This document shows positions 35,829 through 44,900 of a stretch of 64,000 nt of DNA, in pieces. The DNA is taken from the NCBI RefSeq assembly GCF_030548295.1, contig NZ_JAUOSB010000001.1, forward strand, positions 434,001-498,000, in the 5' to 3' direction. The position numbers and the translations under genes are program-made. The notes beneath the pieces are model-generated. The model did not search any database. It had not been told where the DNA came from and saw nothing but the letters and a program-made list of their open reading frames with translations. The stretch comes from Wenyingzhuangia sp. 2_MG-2023. GTDB lineage: Bacteria; Bacteroidota; Bacteroidia; Flavobacteriales; Flavobacteriaceae. Each line of letters opens with the position of its first letter. The stretch's first letter is position 1.

Positions 35829-36866
35829 TTAAGGTGCCGGATTGGGTTGCAACTTATGAATTCCGTCTATTTCTTTTAAAATTTCTTCTGATAACGTTAC
35901 CTTGACAGAAGCTATATTTTCTTTTAACTGATCCATTTTTGTAGCTCCAATAATAGTAGACGTTACAAAAGGTTGTTGCTCTATAAAAGCCAAAGAAAGA
36001 TCTACCAAACTTACATTGTATTTTTTAGCCAAATCATTGTATTGTTCTGCCAAAAACATTGCTTGTTTGTTGCTATATCTGTTATAGTTTGGAAATAATT
36101 TTATACGAGAACCTTCTGGCAAATTGTCGTCAAAATACTTTCCTGATAACACTCCAAAACCTAAAGGAGAATACGCTAACAAACCAACATTTTCTCTCAT
36201 GCTAACTTCTGCCATTCCTACTTCATAGCTTCTATTCAACAAAGAATATGGATTTTGCATGGTTTTACAACGAGTTAGACCGTTTTTGTCTGCTTCATTC
36301 AAATGTCTCATCGTTCCCCATGGAGTTTCGTTAGACAAACCGTAATGACGAATTTTACCTGATTTTACCAAACTATCCATCGCCTCTACCAACTCAGCTA
36401 TTTTATCATCCCATTTTTCTTCTGGGTTGTGCTTGTAATTTAAATTTCCGAAAAAGTTTACATTTCTATCTGGCCAGTGCAATTGATACACATCTATATA
36501 GTCTGTTTGTAAACGTTTCAAGTTATCTTCAATCGTTTCTAAAATCAATTTTTTGGTAAACTGCTGAGGTTCTCTTATATAAGACAAACCAGGATTAGGA
36601 CCTGCAATTTTACTTGCAATAACCAACTCTTCCCTTTTTTGATTTTTCAACCAAGTACCTATCACTCTTTCAGAATTTCCCTGAGTTTCTTTTCTACCTG
36701 GTACAGAATACAACTCTGCTGTATCAATAAAATTTACTCCCTGTTCAAAAGCATAATCTAATTGTTCATGTCCTTCTGCTTCGGTGTTTTGTTCTCCCCA
36801 AGTCATACTTCCTAAACAGATTTTAGACACTTTAATATCTGTATTTGGTATATTGGTATATTTCAT
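35829..36866 (-). CDS. tas: Aldo/keto reductase, Tas-like
   Basis: A 345-residue TIM-barrel NADPH oxidoreductase. It follows E. coli Tas closely along its length: LGSMTWGEQNTEAEGHEQLDYA, IDTAELYSVPGRKETQG, QLHWPDRNVNFFG and NPYSLLNRSYEVGMAEVS; catalytic Tyr53 is in AELYSVP. It lies next to the P450 regulator but is a separate unit transcribed toward it. A role in reducing an aldehyde or sugar from the pathway is possible but not shown. Confidence 0.85.
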   Translation of the reverse strand: MKYTNIPNTDIKVSKICLGSMTWGEQNTEAEGHEQLDYAFEQGVNFIDTAELYSVPGRKETQGNSERVIGTWLKNQKREELVIASKIAGPNPGLSYIREPQQFTKKLILETIEDNLKRLQTDYIDVYQLHWPDRNVNFFGNLNYKHNPEEKWDDKIAELVEAMDSLVKSGKIRHYGLSNETPWGTMRHLNEADKNGLTRCKTMQNPYSLLNRSYEVGMAEVSMRENVGLLAYSPLGFGVLSGKYFDDNLPEGSRIKLFPNYNRYSNKQAMFLAEQYNDLAKKYNVSLVDLSLAFIEQQPFVTSTIIGATKMDQLKENIASVKVTLSEEILKEIDGIHKLQPNPAP

Positions 36867-36898
36867 GACGTGTTGTTTTTTTGGCTGATAAAATTACA

Positions 36899-36932
36899 TA
36901 AAAAAAGTGTCTTATAATTATAAGACACTTTT
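36899..36932 (-). terminator. Terminator after the NifU-like gene
   Basis: A 30-bp perfect palindrome (36903-36932) forms a 15-base arm hairpin with T-rich flank on the minus strand, between the aldo/keto reductase start and the mrp-nifU unit. Confidence 0.8.
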
Positions 36933-36989
36933 GATTTTTGAATGGTAACATCGTTATAAAACAATGATTATTTTTAAGATGAAAAGTTT

Positions 36990-37226
36990 TTAACTTACAT
37001 CTATAACACTTTCTATTTGTGGTGCATGCTTCTTAATCATAGCTTCTACACCATTCTTTAACGTCATTTGATTTACGTTACATCCTACACAAGCACCTTC
37101 TAATTTTACCTTAACGATATTATCCTCAATTGTAATCAAAGAAATATTTCCTCCATCTGCTAATAAAAAAGGGCGAATCTCTTCCAAAGCTATTTCTACA
37201 TTCTTTTGTAAATCTTCTGCACTCAT
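36990..37226 (-). CDS. NifU C-terminal-domain Fe-S scaffold protein
   Basis: A 78-residue protein made only of the NifU C-terminal domain, with the cluster-binding C-x2-C (Cys46, Cys49) in EGACVGCNVN and the preceding IRPFLLADGGNISL. It carries or delivers Fe-S clusters (Nfu type). It follows the mrp gene by 37 bases, so the two Fe-S assembly proteins are made together. Confidence 0.9.
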   Translation of the reverse strand: MSAEDLQKNVEIALEEIRPFLLADGGNISLITIEDNIVKVKLEGACVGCNVNQMTLKNGVEAMIKKHAPQIESVIDVS

Positions 37227-37263
37227 AATTCTCTATTTGTTATCTGTCTAAATATACTATTTA

Positions 37264-38400
37264 TTATTTGGTAGAGCAACCGCTCATTGTTGTAATTTTA
37301 ACAACTTCTGTTGGTGGCAAGTCTTCATTTCTTTTCAACAATTGAGTTGCCATATTTTTAGCTATCTCTTTAAAAGCCAATTCTTGTGGTGTTCCGTTTT
37401 GCAAAGCAACAGGATGTCCTACATCTCCAGCTTCTCGAATACTTTGTACCAATGGAATTTCTCCCAAAAAGGCTGTTTCTATATCTTCTGCCAAATGTTT
37501 TGCTCCGTCTTGTCCAAAAATATAATATTTGTTTTCTGGCAATTCAGCAGGAGTAAAATAACTCATATTCTCTACAATTCCCAATACTGGAACTTTGATG
37601 TTTTTTTGCTCAAACATAGCCACTCCTTTTTTAGCATCTGCCAAGGCAATATGTTGCGGAGTGCTTACAACTACAGCACCTGTAATAGGCAACGCTTGAA
37701 CTATTGACAAGTGAATATCTCCTGTTCCTGGAGGCAAATCAATCAACAAAAAGTCTAATTCTCCCCAAGCTGCATCAAAAATCATTTGGTTCAATGCTTT
37801 AGAAGCCATAGGTCCTCTCCATATTACAGCTTCATTAGGATTTGTAAAAAAACCTAAAGACAATAATTTTACACCATAACTTTCTATAGGCTTCATTTTA
37901 GAACGTCCGTCAACATCTACAGAAATTGGTTTTGCTTTTGCTACATCAAACATCAAGTGCATAGAAGGTCCGTAAACATCTGCATCCAACACCCCAACTT
38001 TAAAACCCATTTTTTGCAACGTTACTGCTAAATTTGCAGTTACTGTAGATTTTCCTACTCCACCTTTACCAGAAGCAACAGCAATGATGTTTTGAATGCC
38101 AGGTATTTTTTCTCCTTTGATTAAATTTGGATTAGCTTTAGGCTCTTCCTTTTTAGTAGCAACAGTCAAATTTACTTTTACCTTTGCTTCAGAAAATTGA
38201 GCTACGATAGCTTTTTCAATTTCCGTTTCTGTTTTCTTTTTTGCTTGCAACGTAGGGTTGCTTATTTGCACATCTACAACAACCTCATCACCAAAAATAA
38301 CAATGTTACTTACATTGTTACTCTCTACCAAACTCTTTCCTTCACCAGGTGCCGTAATGGTTTCTAATACTGCTTTTATCTCTGATTTTGTAATACCCAT
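37264..38400 (-). CDS. mrp: Mrp/ApbC-type P-loop ATPase, Fe-S cluster carrier
   Basis: A 378-residue protein with an N-terminal MIP18-like domain (1-90) and a ParA-type ATPase with deviant Walker A GKGGVGKSTVTANLA near 111-125. The C-x2-C after the NMSYF motif, present in ApbC/NBP35, is replaced here by TPAELPENKYYIF, a form I associate with Bacteroidota Mrp. A single Cys lies in the last five residues. It is in the operon with the NifU-like gene. Confidence 0.9.
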   Translation of the reverse strand: MGITKSEIKAVLETITAPGEGKSLVESNNVSNIVIFGDEVVVDVQISNPTLQAKKKTETEIEKAIVAQFSEAKVKVNLTVATKKEEPKANPNLIKGEKIPGIQNIIAVASGKGGVGKSTVTANLAVTLQKMGFKVGVLDADVYGPSMHLMFDVAKAKPISVDVDGRSKMKPIESYGVKLLSLGFFTNPNEAVIWRGPMASKALNQMIFDAAWGELDFLLIDLPPGTGDIHLSIVQALPITGAVVVSTPQHIALADAKKGVAMFEQKNIKVPVLGIVENMSYFTPAELPENKYYIFGQDGAKHLAEDIETAFLGEIPLVQSIREAGDVGHPVALQNGTPQELAFKEIAKNMATQLLKRNEDLPPTEVVKITTMSGCSTK

Positions 38401-38532
38401 TTGATTGTATTTATTTGGAGCGTAAAGATACGCTATTTAGTCTAATCCTAAGAAACTGAAATCCATAGTCTTGATATATAGTAAAATCTTACACACATTT
38501 AAAATTCTTGTGATTAGAGTCTTTACTTTCTT

Positions 38533-39090
38533 TTACAATTTGTATCCTATTCTTACGGTAAAACTACCTACGAAAGGAGAATCTTGAGTTAGAAAACCAT
38601 CTGTTTCTTTGTACAAAACATCTGCTCCCAAACCAACTCCCAACTCGTAATGCCAATTTGCATTCAAATTTCTTTTCAATCCCCAATTTACAGTTACATT
38701 CAAGTTATTTCTTTCTAACTCTGCATTGTTGGTTGCTATGATAAAAGCATCAGAAACATAAAACGCTTTTACAGACCAGTAATTAGCACAGTTGAACGCA
38801 ACATCTTTCCCTTCTTGGTATCTTTTTTTAAGATTAAAATACCAACGTGGTTCAACAGAAACTCCAGGCACAAAAGCCAATACAGATTCTCCAGATCTTT
38901 TTTGATAAGCTCCACTCAAACCTAACTCACTTCGTAAAGCTACTTCTTGTGTCAACTTGGTTTCATTATTTACCCACAACCCAAATCCTGTTTGGATATT
39001 GTACAAATTCTTGACTACAGACACCTTTTCTACTTGAGCATTTACAGTTAAAGAAACTAAAGCTACTACGGTTAAAAAACACTTTTTCAT
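38533..39090 (-). CDS. Small exported outer-membrane-barrel-like protein
   Basis: A 185-residue protein with a signal peptide (TVNAQ). The mature part is made of alternating aromatic/polar strands and ends FTVRIGYKL with a terminal hydrophobic residue pattern expected of an 8-strand outer-membrane barrel. I do not recognise the family. It stands alone between mrp and the ECF sigma gene; the 247-base gap upstream carries no gene I can see. Confidence 0.65.
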   Translation of the reverse strand: MKKCFLTVVALVSLTVNAQVEKVSVVKNLYNIQTGFGLWVNNETKLTQEVALRSELGLSGAYQKRSGESVLAFVPGVSVEPRWYFNLKKRYQEGKDVAFNCANYWSVKAFYVSDAFIIATNNAELERNNLNVTVNWGLKRNLNANWHYELGVGLGADVLYKETDGFLTQDSPFVGSFTVRIGYKL

Positions 39091-39262
39091 TCAGATTTTA
39101 TTTAAATTGTTGTACTTATTTATCTTCACAAAGGGAACAATCTAGTTGCGAAAAAAACACTTTCTGTACTTTTACACCACAAACTTAGTTCCTTTTCTAC
39201 AATTTATTGCCTCAAGATTCTAGAAACTACGCAATCAAAATAAAGGCAGATTGTAGCTACAA

Positions 39263-39287
39263 AAACATCCTTAACAATTGCCCCGTA
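39263..39287 (+). promoter_or_regulatory. Putative ECF-sigma promoter of the sigma/anti-sigma operon
   Basis: AAAC (39263-39266) and CGTA (39284-39287) are separated by 17 bases, 50 bases upstream of the sigma ATG. The same AAAC-N17-CGTA arrangement lies upstream of the DUF4331 unit (45608-45632, minus strand). AAC/CGT boxes are typical of ECF promoters, so self-activation is inferred. Confidence 0.45.
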
Positions 39288-39337
39288 TAAGTCATTAATT
39301 ATTGTTATTTTTCATATCCTAATTATGATACTAAACT

Positions 39338-39871
39338 ATGGATGCAGTAGATGTTTTGGTAAAAAAATTTCAAGAAGAAAAAGATCTTAAAGCGTATGAA
39401 CAACTATACAATATGTATCATAAAAGCATGTTGGGGGTGATTTATAACATTTTACAAGATGAGGATTTGTCTAAAGATATTTTACAAGAAGTATTTTTAA
39501 AAGTTTGGAATAACATTGAAAGCTATTCTTCTAAACGAGGACGTTTTTTTACTTGGTTGCTCAACATTTCAAGAAACGCAGCTATTGACAAAACACGATC
39601 TAAAGAATATAAAGAGCTTAAAAAGAACCAAAGCATAGATATTTTCGTAAATATATCACAGCCAGAAGAAAAGGAGATTAGTGATGAGGAAAAAACACTC
39701 TATACTAAAATTCAAAAACTATCTGAAAACTGTAGAAAACTAATCGACTTGATTTTTTACAAAGGATATACACAAAAAGAAACATCGGAAGAATTAGACA
39801 TTCCTCTAGGTACGGTAAAGACTAGAAGCCGTAGTTGTTTAAATAGTTTAAAATTAAGTATCAATCAATAG
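39338..39871 (+). CDS. ECF RNA polymerase sigma factor
   Basis: A 177-residue sigma-70 of the ECF group. Region 2 holds DILQEVFLKVWNNIESYSSKRGRFFTWLLNISRNAAIDKTR (core and -10 binding) and region 4 holds YTQKETSEELDIPLGTVKTRSRSCLNSL (-35 binding). Four bases separate it from the RskA-type anti-sigma gene. It probably controls the DUF4331/TPR/TonB genes transcribed toward it. Confidence 0.92.
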   Translation: MDAVDVLVKKFQEEKDLKAYEQLYNMYHKSMLGVIYNILQDEDLSKDILQEVFLKVWNNIESYSSKRGRFFTWLLNISRNAAIDKTRSKEYKELKKNQSIDIFVNISQPEEKEISDEEKTLYTKIQKLSENCRKLIDLIFYKGYTQKETSEELDIPLGTVKTRSRSCLNSLKLSINQ

Positions 39872-39875
39872 GATT

Positions 39876-40682
39876 ATGATAGACGTAAAAGAATACATAG
39901 ATTCTGGAATACTTGAACTATATGTGGCAGGTACCCTTAATAGAGAAGATAGCTATGAGGTATACACATACATACAACAATATCCAGAAATAAAAGAGTA
40001 TGTTAAAAACATTGAACATACCGTTATAAAAATAGCAGAGATTAGCAATCACCAAGAAATGAAAGCTCATCCGTTTGCTAAATTGATGAATTCCATCAAC
40101 AAAAAAGAAACCAAAGTAATTCCAATTCAATGGTACAGTTATATGGGATGGGCTGCTAGTGTGGTACTTACTATAGGTATTTTTAGTTTGTACACCAGCA
40201 ACAATTCTCTTAAAACCAACTTGACAAAACAGATTGCAACGAATCAAACATTAGACAATCAAAAAAGCACTATTCAACAAGATTTGATAGCTACCAAAAT
40301 AGCACTAGACACCAAAGATGAAGTAATTGCTTTTATGGCTTCTAAAAAAACTTTAAAAATAGATTTGGCAGGACAGACAATAGCTCCAGAAAGTTATGCA
40401 GCAATTTATTGGGACAAAGACACCGATGAAATGTATGTGGATTTGAATGGTTTACCGCCAGCTCCTGAAGGAAAAGTATATCAATTATGGTCGTTAACAT
40501 TAAATCCTTTAACACCTACAAGTTTAGGAACCTTAGATGCTTATAACAATGGAGATAGGTTTATTAAAGTATCGAACAGCAATACATCACAAGCATTTGG
40601 AATTACACTAGAACCTGTTGGTGGTAGTGCATCTCCAACATTGGATCAATTGTATACGTTAGGAATGACAAAGATCTCTTAA
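39876..40682 (+). CDS. RskA-type anti-sigma factor
   Basis: A 268-residue single-pass membrane protein. A cytosolic N terminus (anti-sigma part) is followed by a membrane helix at about 90-107 (GWAASVVLTIGIFSLY), a coiled stretch, and the RskA domain with LPPAPEGKVYQLWSL and AFGITLEPVGGSASPT, both family signatures. It is paired with the ECF sigma gene, which it should bind and hold inactive. A terminator follows. Confidence 0.88.
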   Translation: MIDVKEYIDSGILELYVAGTLNREDSYEVYTYIQQYPEIKEYVKNIEHTVIKIAEISNHQEMKAHPFAKLMNSINKKETKVIPIQWYSYMGWAASVVLTIGIFSLYTSNNSLKTNLTKQIATNQTLDNQKSTIQQDLIATKIALDTKDEVIAFMASKKTLKIDLAGQTIAPESYAAIYWDKDTDEMYVDLNGLPPAPEGKVYQLWSLTLNPLTPTSLGTLDAYNNGDRFIKVSNSNTSQAFGITLEPVGGSASPTLDQLYTLGMTKIS

Positions 40683-40703
40683 TTTCACAAAACACAATTG
40701 TAT

Positions 40704-40745
40704 AATTAGAAAGAGCCACCTCTATAGAGATGGCTCTTTCTAATT
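40704..40745. terminator. Terminator between the anti-sigma and TonB receptor genes
   Basis: Two 20-base arms (40704-40723 and 40726-40745) pair with one mismatch, between convergent genes. The stem is long and could act on both strands. Confidence 0.8.
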
Positions 40746-40761
40746 TAAGATTTCTTTGAAA

Positions 40762-42966
40762 TTAAAACTTGTAACGAATACTCGTTTTTAGGAAAAAAGG
40801 AGTTCCTGGTGTAAAATGTATTTCTTCTACAGAATTTACCTCTCCTGCCAATCTTGATTCTGTTGCAAATTGTGTTTCGTTCCAAGCAACATCAAATAAG
40901 TTTTGAATTTGAACCCCTAAAATTATTTTATCCCATTCATAACCTACATTCAAATTGGTTAATGTATATCCTTTTGCTACAATAGAATTATCTTCATTTG
41001 CTGGTCTATTTTTCAAATGTAAAAAATCAATCCCTCCATAAAACCCAGATTCTTTTTTATAATTTACTCCTCCTTTTAGAGTAAAATCTGGAGCTAAAGG
41101 CACGTAATCTTGTCCATTAGGTTCATCTCTAAATCTTGCATGTGTATAATTTGCATCTAAGTTTACAAATAACGAGTTTACAGGTTGATACCTAGTGCTT
41201 AATGAAACACCTTTTCTAATAGAAGCTCCATTAGGTTCAACAACTCCTGCATCACCTACATAAACAAATTCTTGCTCCGATAGCATACCCCACGCAGTAA
41301 ACCCAACTAACAAATCAGGTACTGCTTTCCATAAAAACCCTACATCTGTAGTATAAGCCTTAGGAATATCATTACCCAAAGAACTCAAAACCAACCTACT
41401 GTCATTGGTATGAAATCCTTGACCAACTTTTGCATAAGTTTGAAATAGGTTATTTGGTGTATAGGTAACACTCAATTTAGGACTTACCACCAATGCATTT
41501 TGCTCTTTTAATTTATTGTCTGTTCCTAAAAAATCTTGATAACCAAAGTTAAAACGATCCAATCTTACAGAAGGCGTAAGGTTCCATTTTCCAATCTCAA
41601 AGTTGGCACTGATGTAACTAAAAAAGTTAGTTTCATTTACATCTCCGTATTGAATTCTCTCTAAAATTTCCGATTTATTCTTGGTACTAGACAATTCAAC
41701 CTTGTCAGCTCTATCAGCTCTAACACCTATCCCCGCATTTAAAACCACTTCCGAAGTTCCCAAATCAAATTTCTCTTGATAATCTGACTGGTAACCAAAT
41801 AAGTTTCTACTTTCTTTTTGATGAATTTGATCTCCATCAACAGGATTGTTTAAGAAAAAAGTAAAGTTGGAATACAAGTCAAAATTATAATTAGTATAGT
41901 ACAACAAGTGCTTAAAGCGAGACTCATCGTTTTTATTTTTGATGATATTTAAAGATACATTGGTTCTAGAAGTTTCTCCTCCTTCAGTATCATCAATAGA
42001 TCCAAATCTTGAAATTGTTCCGTCTGCCACCGCTCTTTCTGGAATTTGACCTGAAGCATTCCAATTACTCACAAAATGAGAAAATGAAAACACAATTTTA
42101 GAATCTTCTGTAGTTTTAGAATATTTGCTATTGATGTTTATTCTTTTAAAATTCTGTGGACTCTCAAAAGGCCCATCAGAATTGATATACTCTGTAGCAA
42201 TGTACGCATGCTCATTGGCTTTTTTAAGAAATGAATTTAAAAACACCAAACGTTGCGTATTGAACTGACCTACCTCTAGCTGTATAGAGTTGTTTTTTAA
42301 TGTTTCTTTGCTAATAACATTTACCGTACCTGTGGTCGCAAAATTTCCTTGACTATAGTCATAAGTTCCTGCTTTAAAATCTAGCTTGTCAATAGTTTCT
42401 GGAATTACAAAATGCAAATCCGCATATCCCTGCCCATGTGCATGAGAAACCATGTTAACCGGCACTCCATCTACATTTACTTGCAAATCTGTTCCGTGAT
42501 CAATATCAAAACCACGATAAAAAATTTGTTCTGCTTTTCCTCCTCCTGCATGTTGTCCAATAATCAACCCTGGCACTTTTGTCAACAATTCTTGTGAAGA
42601 CTTTACAGGATTTTTCTGAACATCTACTTCTGTTAAAAGACTAGAAGTATTCACTCCGTTAAACAACACCACCTGCTCCAAAGCAACCGTAGTATTCGCT
42701 ACCAAAATAGTAATATTGTTTTTTTTGTACACTATTTTCTTTTTATCATAACCTAACTTTGTAAAAACAATTGTGTCTCCAACTCTTGTATTTTCTAATT
42801 CAAAACTACCTCCAAAATTGGTGTGTGCATGTGCTTTGGTTCCTGTGTTATATACCAACATATAGTCTACAGGAACATTGTTTGTATCTAAAACTTTTCC
42901 CTTCAATACTTGCGCAAAACTAAAACTGCATGAAAGCAGTAAAATCAGTGATGTGATTTTTCTCAT
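40762..42966 (-). CDS. TonB-dependent receptor of the ECF/DUF4331 cluster
   Basis: A 734-residue outer-membrane receptor. The signal peptide (CSFSFAQ) precedes a CarboxypepD-like domain (about 19-95), a plug (ELLTKVPGLIIGQHAGGGKAEQIFYRG, then VNVDGVPVNMVSHAHGQGYADLHF) rich in His, and a barrel ending FFLKTSIRYKF. The His-rich plug segment could hint at a metal substrate (weak inference). It lies 4 bases after the TPR lipoprotein gene, so it shares that unit. Confidence 0.87.
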   Translation of the reverse strand: MRKITSLILLLSCSFSFAQVLKGKVLDTNNVPVDYMLVYNTGTKAHAHTNFGGSFELENTRVGDTIVFTKLGYDKKKIVYKKNNITILVANTTVALEQVVLFNGVNTSSLLTEVDVQKNPVKSSQELLTKVPGLIIGQHAGGGKAEQIFYRGFDIDHGTDLQVNVDGVPVNMVSHAHGQGYADLHFVIPETIDKLDFKAGTYDYSQGNFATTGTVNVISKETLKNNSIQLEVGQFNTQRLVFLNSFLKKANEHAYIATEYINSDGPFESPQNFKRININSKYSKTTEDSKIVFSFSHFVSNWNASGQIPERAVADGTISRFGSIDDTEGGETSRTNVSLNIIKNKNDESRFKHLLYYTNYNFDLYSNFTFFLNNPVDGDQIHQKESRNLFGYQSDYQEKFDLGTSEVVLNAGIGVRADRADKVELSSTKNKSEILERIQYGDVNETNFFSYISANFEIGKWNLTPSVRLDRFNFGYQDFLGTDNKLKEQNALVVSPKLSVTYTPNNLFQTYAKVGQGFHTNDSRLVLSSLGNDIPKAYTTDVGFLWKAVPDLLVGFTAWGMLSEQEFVYVGDAGVVEPNGASIRKGVSLSTRYQPVNSLFVNLDANYTHARFRDEPNGQDYVPLAPDFTLKGGVNYKKESGFYGGIDFLHLKNRPANEDNSIVAKGYTLTNLNVGYEWDKIILGVQIQNLFDVAWNETQFATESRLAGEVNSVEEIHFTPGTPFFLKTSIRYKF

Positions 42967-42970
42967 ATTC

Positions 42971-44251
42971 TTATAATTTTAAAACTTGATTCGTTTTTAC
43001 TGGACCTAACTCAAAACTAGCTTCTAACAATTCTTGTTTGATAATTTCCAAAGCATCTCGTCTTTCGTTCATTTCATACACTTTTGCTACTCTTAACAAA
43101 ACTTCTGGCTCATAAGATTCTACAACTTGGTTTGTTTTTAAAATATGCATCCCTTCATAAGGATCTTTAAAACAAGCAGTTGCTAATGCCAACATAGAAT
43201 ACGATGCTGCTGTTGGTCTATTATTCACCTCTCTTAGCGCGGTTTGGTAGGCTTCTTTGTAATTTTTAGTATCTATCAAGATGTCAAAGTTATACTTATT
43301 ATACATTTCTCCATACTTAGCATCTTTAACTTTTGACCAATATTGAGTTAATTTTTCTGACACTTCTTTATACTCATAGGTTGCAATTTCGTACGCAAAT
43401 AAATCCACATCTACTCCTTTGTATCTTTCATCTAACACCTTCAATATTTTTTTAGCTTCTAAAATATCTTTATCATTGGAAAAAGAAATCCATGCAATTT
43501 TTTTTAATGCGTAATGATTGTTTGGATCTTTTTCTAAGGTTTTTAAATAATATTTATACGATTTTTCAATGTCTCCATGATGTCCGTAATAATCTGCTAA
43601 ATTGGTAATACACCACAATTCTAACTCTTCGTATTCTTTTTTTTGCGCACCTGCCAACGCTTCTTCCATATAAGAAATGGTTGCTTCCAAATCTCCTTTG
43701 TGATCTTTCCATTTGGCAATTCTAATCAAGTAATCAAAAGATCTTTTATTTTCTATTTTTCTTAAATATTCATAAGCAATTTTCTCTTTCCCTAATTCTA
43801 AATTTACGTCAAACATCATTTTTATGGTTTCTTGTTTCTGATCACCATTCATTTCTGCCTTTTGCAACAATTCCAACGCTTTTTTAAATTGATGTTGAGA
43901 AATATAATTTCTAGCCAACGATCTTAAATAACCCGATTGTTTCCCTCCTGATTTTTCTACAGCAAGTACTAATAAATTTTCAGCTTTTTTTAAATGTTGA
44001 ATGTCTCCTGTTTTAGAAAACAATTGAGTTTCTAAACCTGCTATTTTTGCTCCATAAGGAAATTGATTGGGATTTTTCACTAACTTTTCTTCCCAAAAAG
44101 AAAGATTGGTGTGTATTCTTTCAGAAGCATCATTTTCTTGCGTTTGTAAATAAGTTGTCAAGTCTTTTAAATCAACCACATCTTGAACCTTCTTTTCACA
44201 AGAAATAAAGACAAGAGCTAGGGTAGCTATAAATATGTAAGTGTTTTTCAT
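42971..44251 (-). CDS. Tetratricopeptide-repeat lipoprotein
   Basis: A 426-residue lipoprotein whose signal ends VFISC (start MKNTYIFIATL at 44251; the longer reading is unlikely). The mature part is all helical, with TPR-like pairs (DIEKSYKYYLKTLEKDPNNHYALKKIAW is the clearest). It lies between the DUF4331 unit, which ends at a hairpin, and the TonB receptor. I infer that it is a periplasmic or surface scaffold for the receptor. Confidence 0.78.
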   Translation of the reverse strand: MKNTYIFIATLALVFISCEKKVQDVVDLKDLTTYLQTQENDASERIHTNLSFWEEKLVKNPNQFPYGAKIAGLETQLFSKTGDIQHLKKAENLLVLAVEKSGGKQSGYLRSLARNYISQHQFKKALELLQKAEMNGDQKQETIKMMFDVNLELGKEKIAYEYLRKIENKRSFDYLIRIAKWKDHKGDLEATISYMEEALAGAQKKEYEELELWCITNLADYYGHHGDIEKSYKYYLKTLEKDPNNHYALKKIAWISFSNDKDILEAKKILKVLDERYKGVDVDLFAYEIATYEYKEVSEKLTQYWSKVKDAKYGEMYNKYNFDILIDTKNYKEAYQTALREVNNRPTAASYSMLALATACFKDPYEGMHILKTNQVVESYEPEVLLRVAKVYEMNERRDALEIIKQELLEASFELGPVKTNQVLKL

Positions 44252-44279
44252 AATTTGGGAAAGTTTTAGGTCATAATTA

Positions 44280-44317
44280 AAAAACAAATGCTGATATAAA
44301 TTCAGCATTTGTTTTTA
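44280..44317 (-). terminator. Terminator after the DUF4331 unit
   Basis: A perfect 14-bp stem (44281-44294 with 44302-44315) lies just past the second DUF4331 gene and before the TPR gene; it may reduce, not abolish, transcription of the TPR and receptor genes. Confidence 0.75.
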
Positions 44318-44329
44318 TAAAATCTTGTA

Positions 44330-44881
44330 TTACCAAGGGGATGCTAAGTAAGGAAAAGATGTTGAAAAATCTTTGTCATTAGCACTCACGTTGTCGTCAG
44401 ACAATGTTGGATTTTCAGAAAAATCTTCACCTCCAAAAATCAACAACAATTCTACTGTAATCACATCATCTGCCAAAGCTCTACCTGATAATGTATTCTC
44501 AGCAACACCATCATAAAAAGTAGTTTTACCGTCTAAACTAACATTCAATACATCTGTTGCTAATAAGTTTGTGAAAGCAGTAGCATCTTGCCCTAAAGCG
44601 TTCATATCAGTAGACTGGGTAAAAGCAGGACTTAATGCTTCTAAATTGGTTTTAAACTTACTTGCAAAAGCAGCTGCTTGCTCAGAAGGAATTGTCATAT
44701 TAAAAGTATCCTTATCTTCCGAAGCAACAAAAACTGTATTTACTGCGGGTCTTCCCATTTGATCTTCTAAAACAAAAACAGCTTCTGTTTCCATTTTCAT
44801 ATCGTTATCATCATCAGAACAGTTAAAAGAAACTGCTGCAATTAATAACATGCATCCTATAGTTGTTATTTTACGTATCAT
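44330..44881 (-). CDS. DUF4331 C-terminal-half-like lipoprotein
   Basis: A 183-residue lipoprotein (signal ending SFNC, Cys21, followed by SDDDND). The segment MGRPAVNTVFVASEDKDTFNM resembles the latter half of DUF4331 proteins, where a similar G-x-P-x-V-N motif occurs. The other half is encoded as a separate protein immediately upstream, 19 bases away. I therefore read the pair as a split DUF4331. The molecular function of the family is unknown. Confidence 0.65.
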   Translation of the reverse strand: MIRKITTIGCMLLIAAVSFNCSDDDNDMKMETEAVFVLEDQMGRPAVNTVFVASEDKDTFNMTIPSEQAAAFASKFKTNLEALSPAFTQSTDMNALGQDATAFTNLLATDVLNVSLDGKTTFYDGVAENTLSGRALADDVITVELLLIFGGEDFSENPTLSDDNVSANDKDFSTSFPYLASPW

Positions 44882-44900
44882 AATTTTCAGTTTTTAAAGT

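Noticed and set aside
37342-37707. 121-codon open frame on the plus strand opposite mrp
   Set aside because: Fully inside a well-conserved gene; low-complexity composition rich in Ser, Phe and Cys, as expected of an antisense reading.
39091-39337. Possible small gene in the 247-base gap before the ECF sigma gene
   Set aside because: Short frames only, no start with coding-like composition; the gap is explained by the promoter region.
39918-40247. 109-codon open frame opposite the anti-sigma gene
   Set aside because: The plus-strand RskA-type protein has clear motifs; the opposite frame is Phe/Ile/Cys-rich with none.
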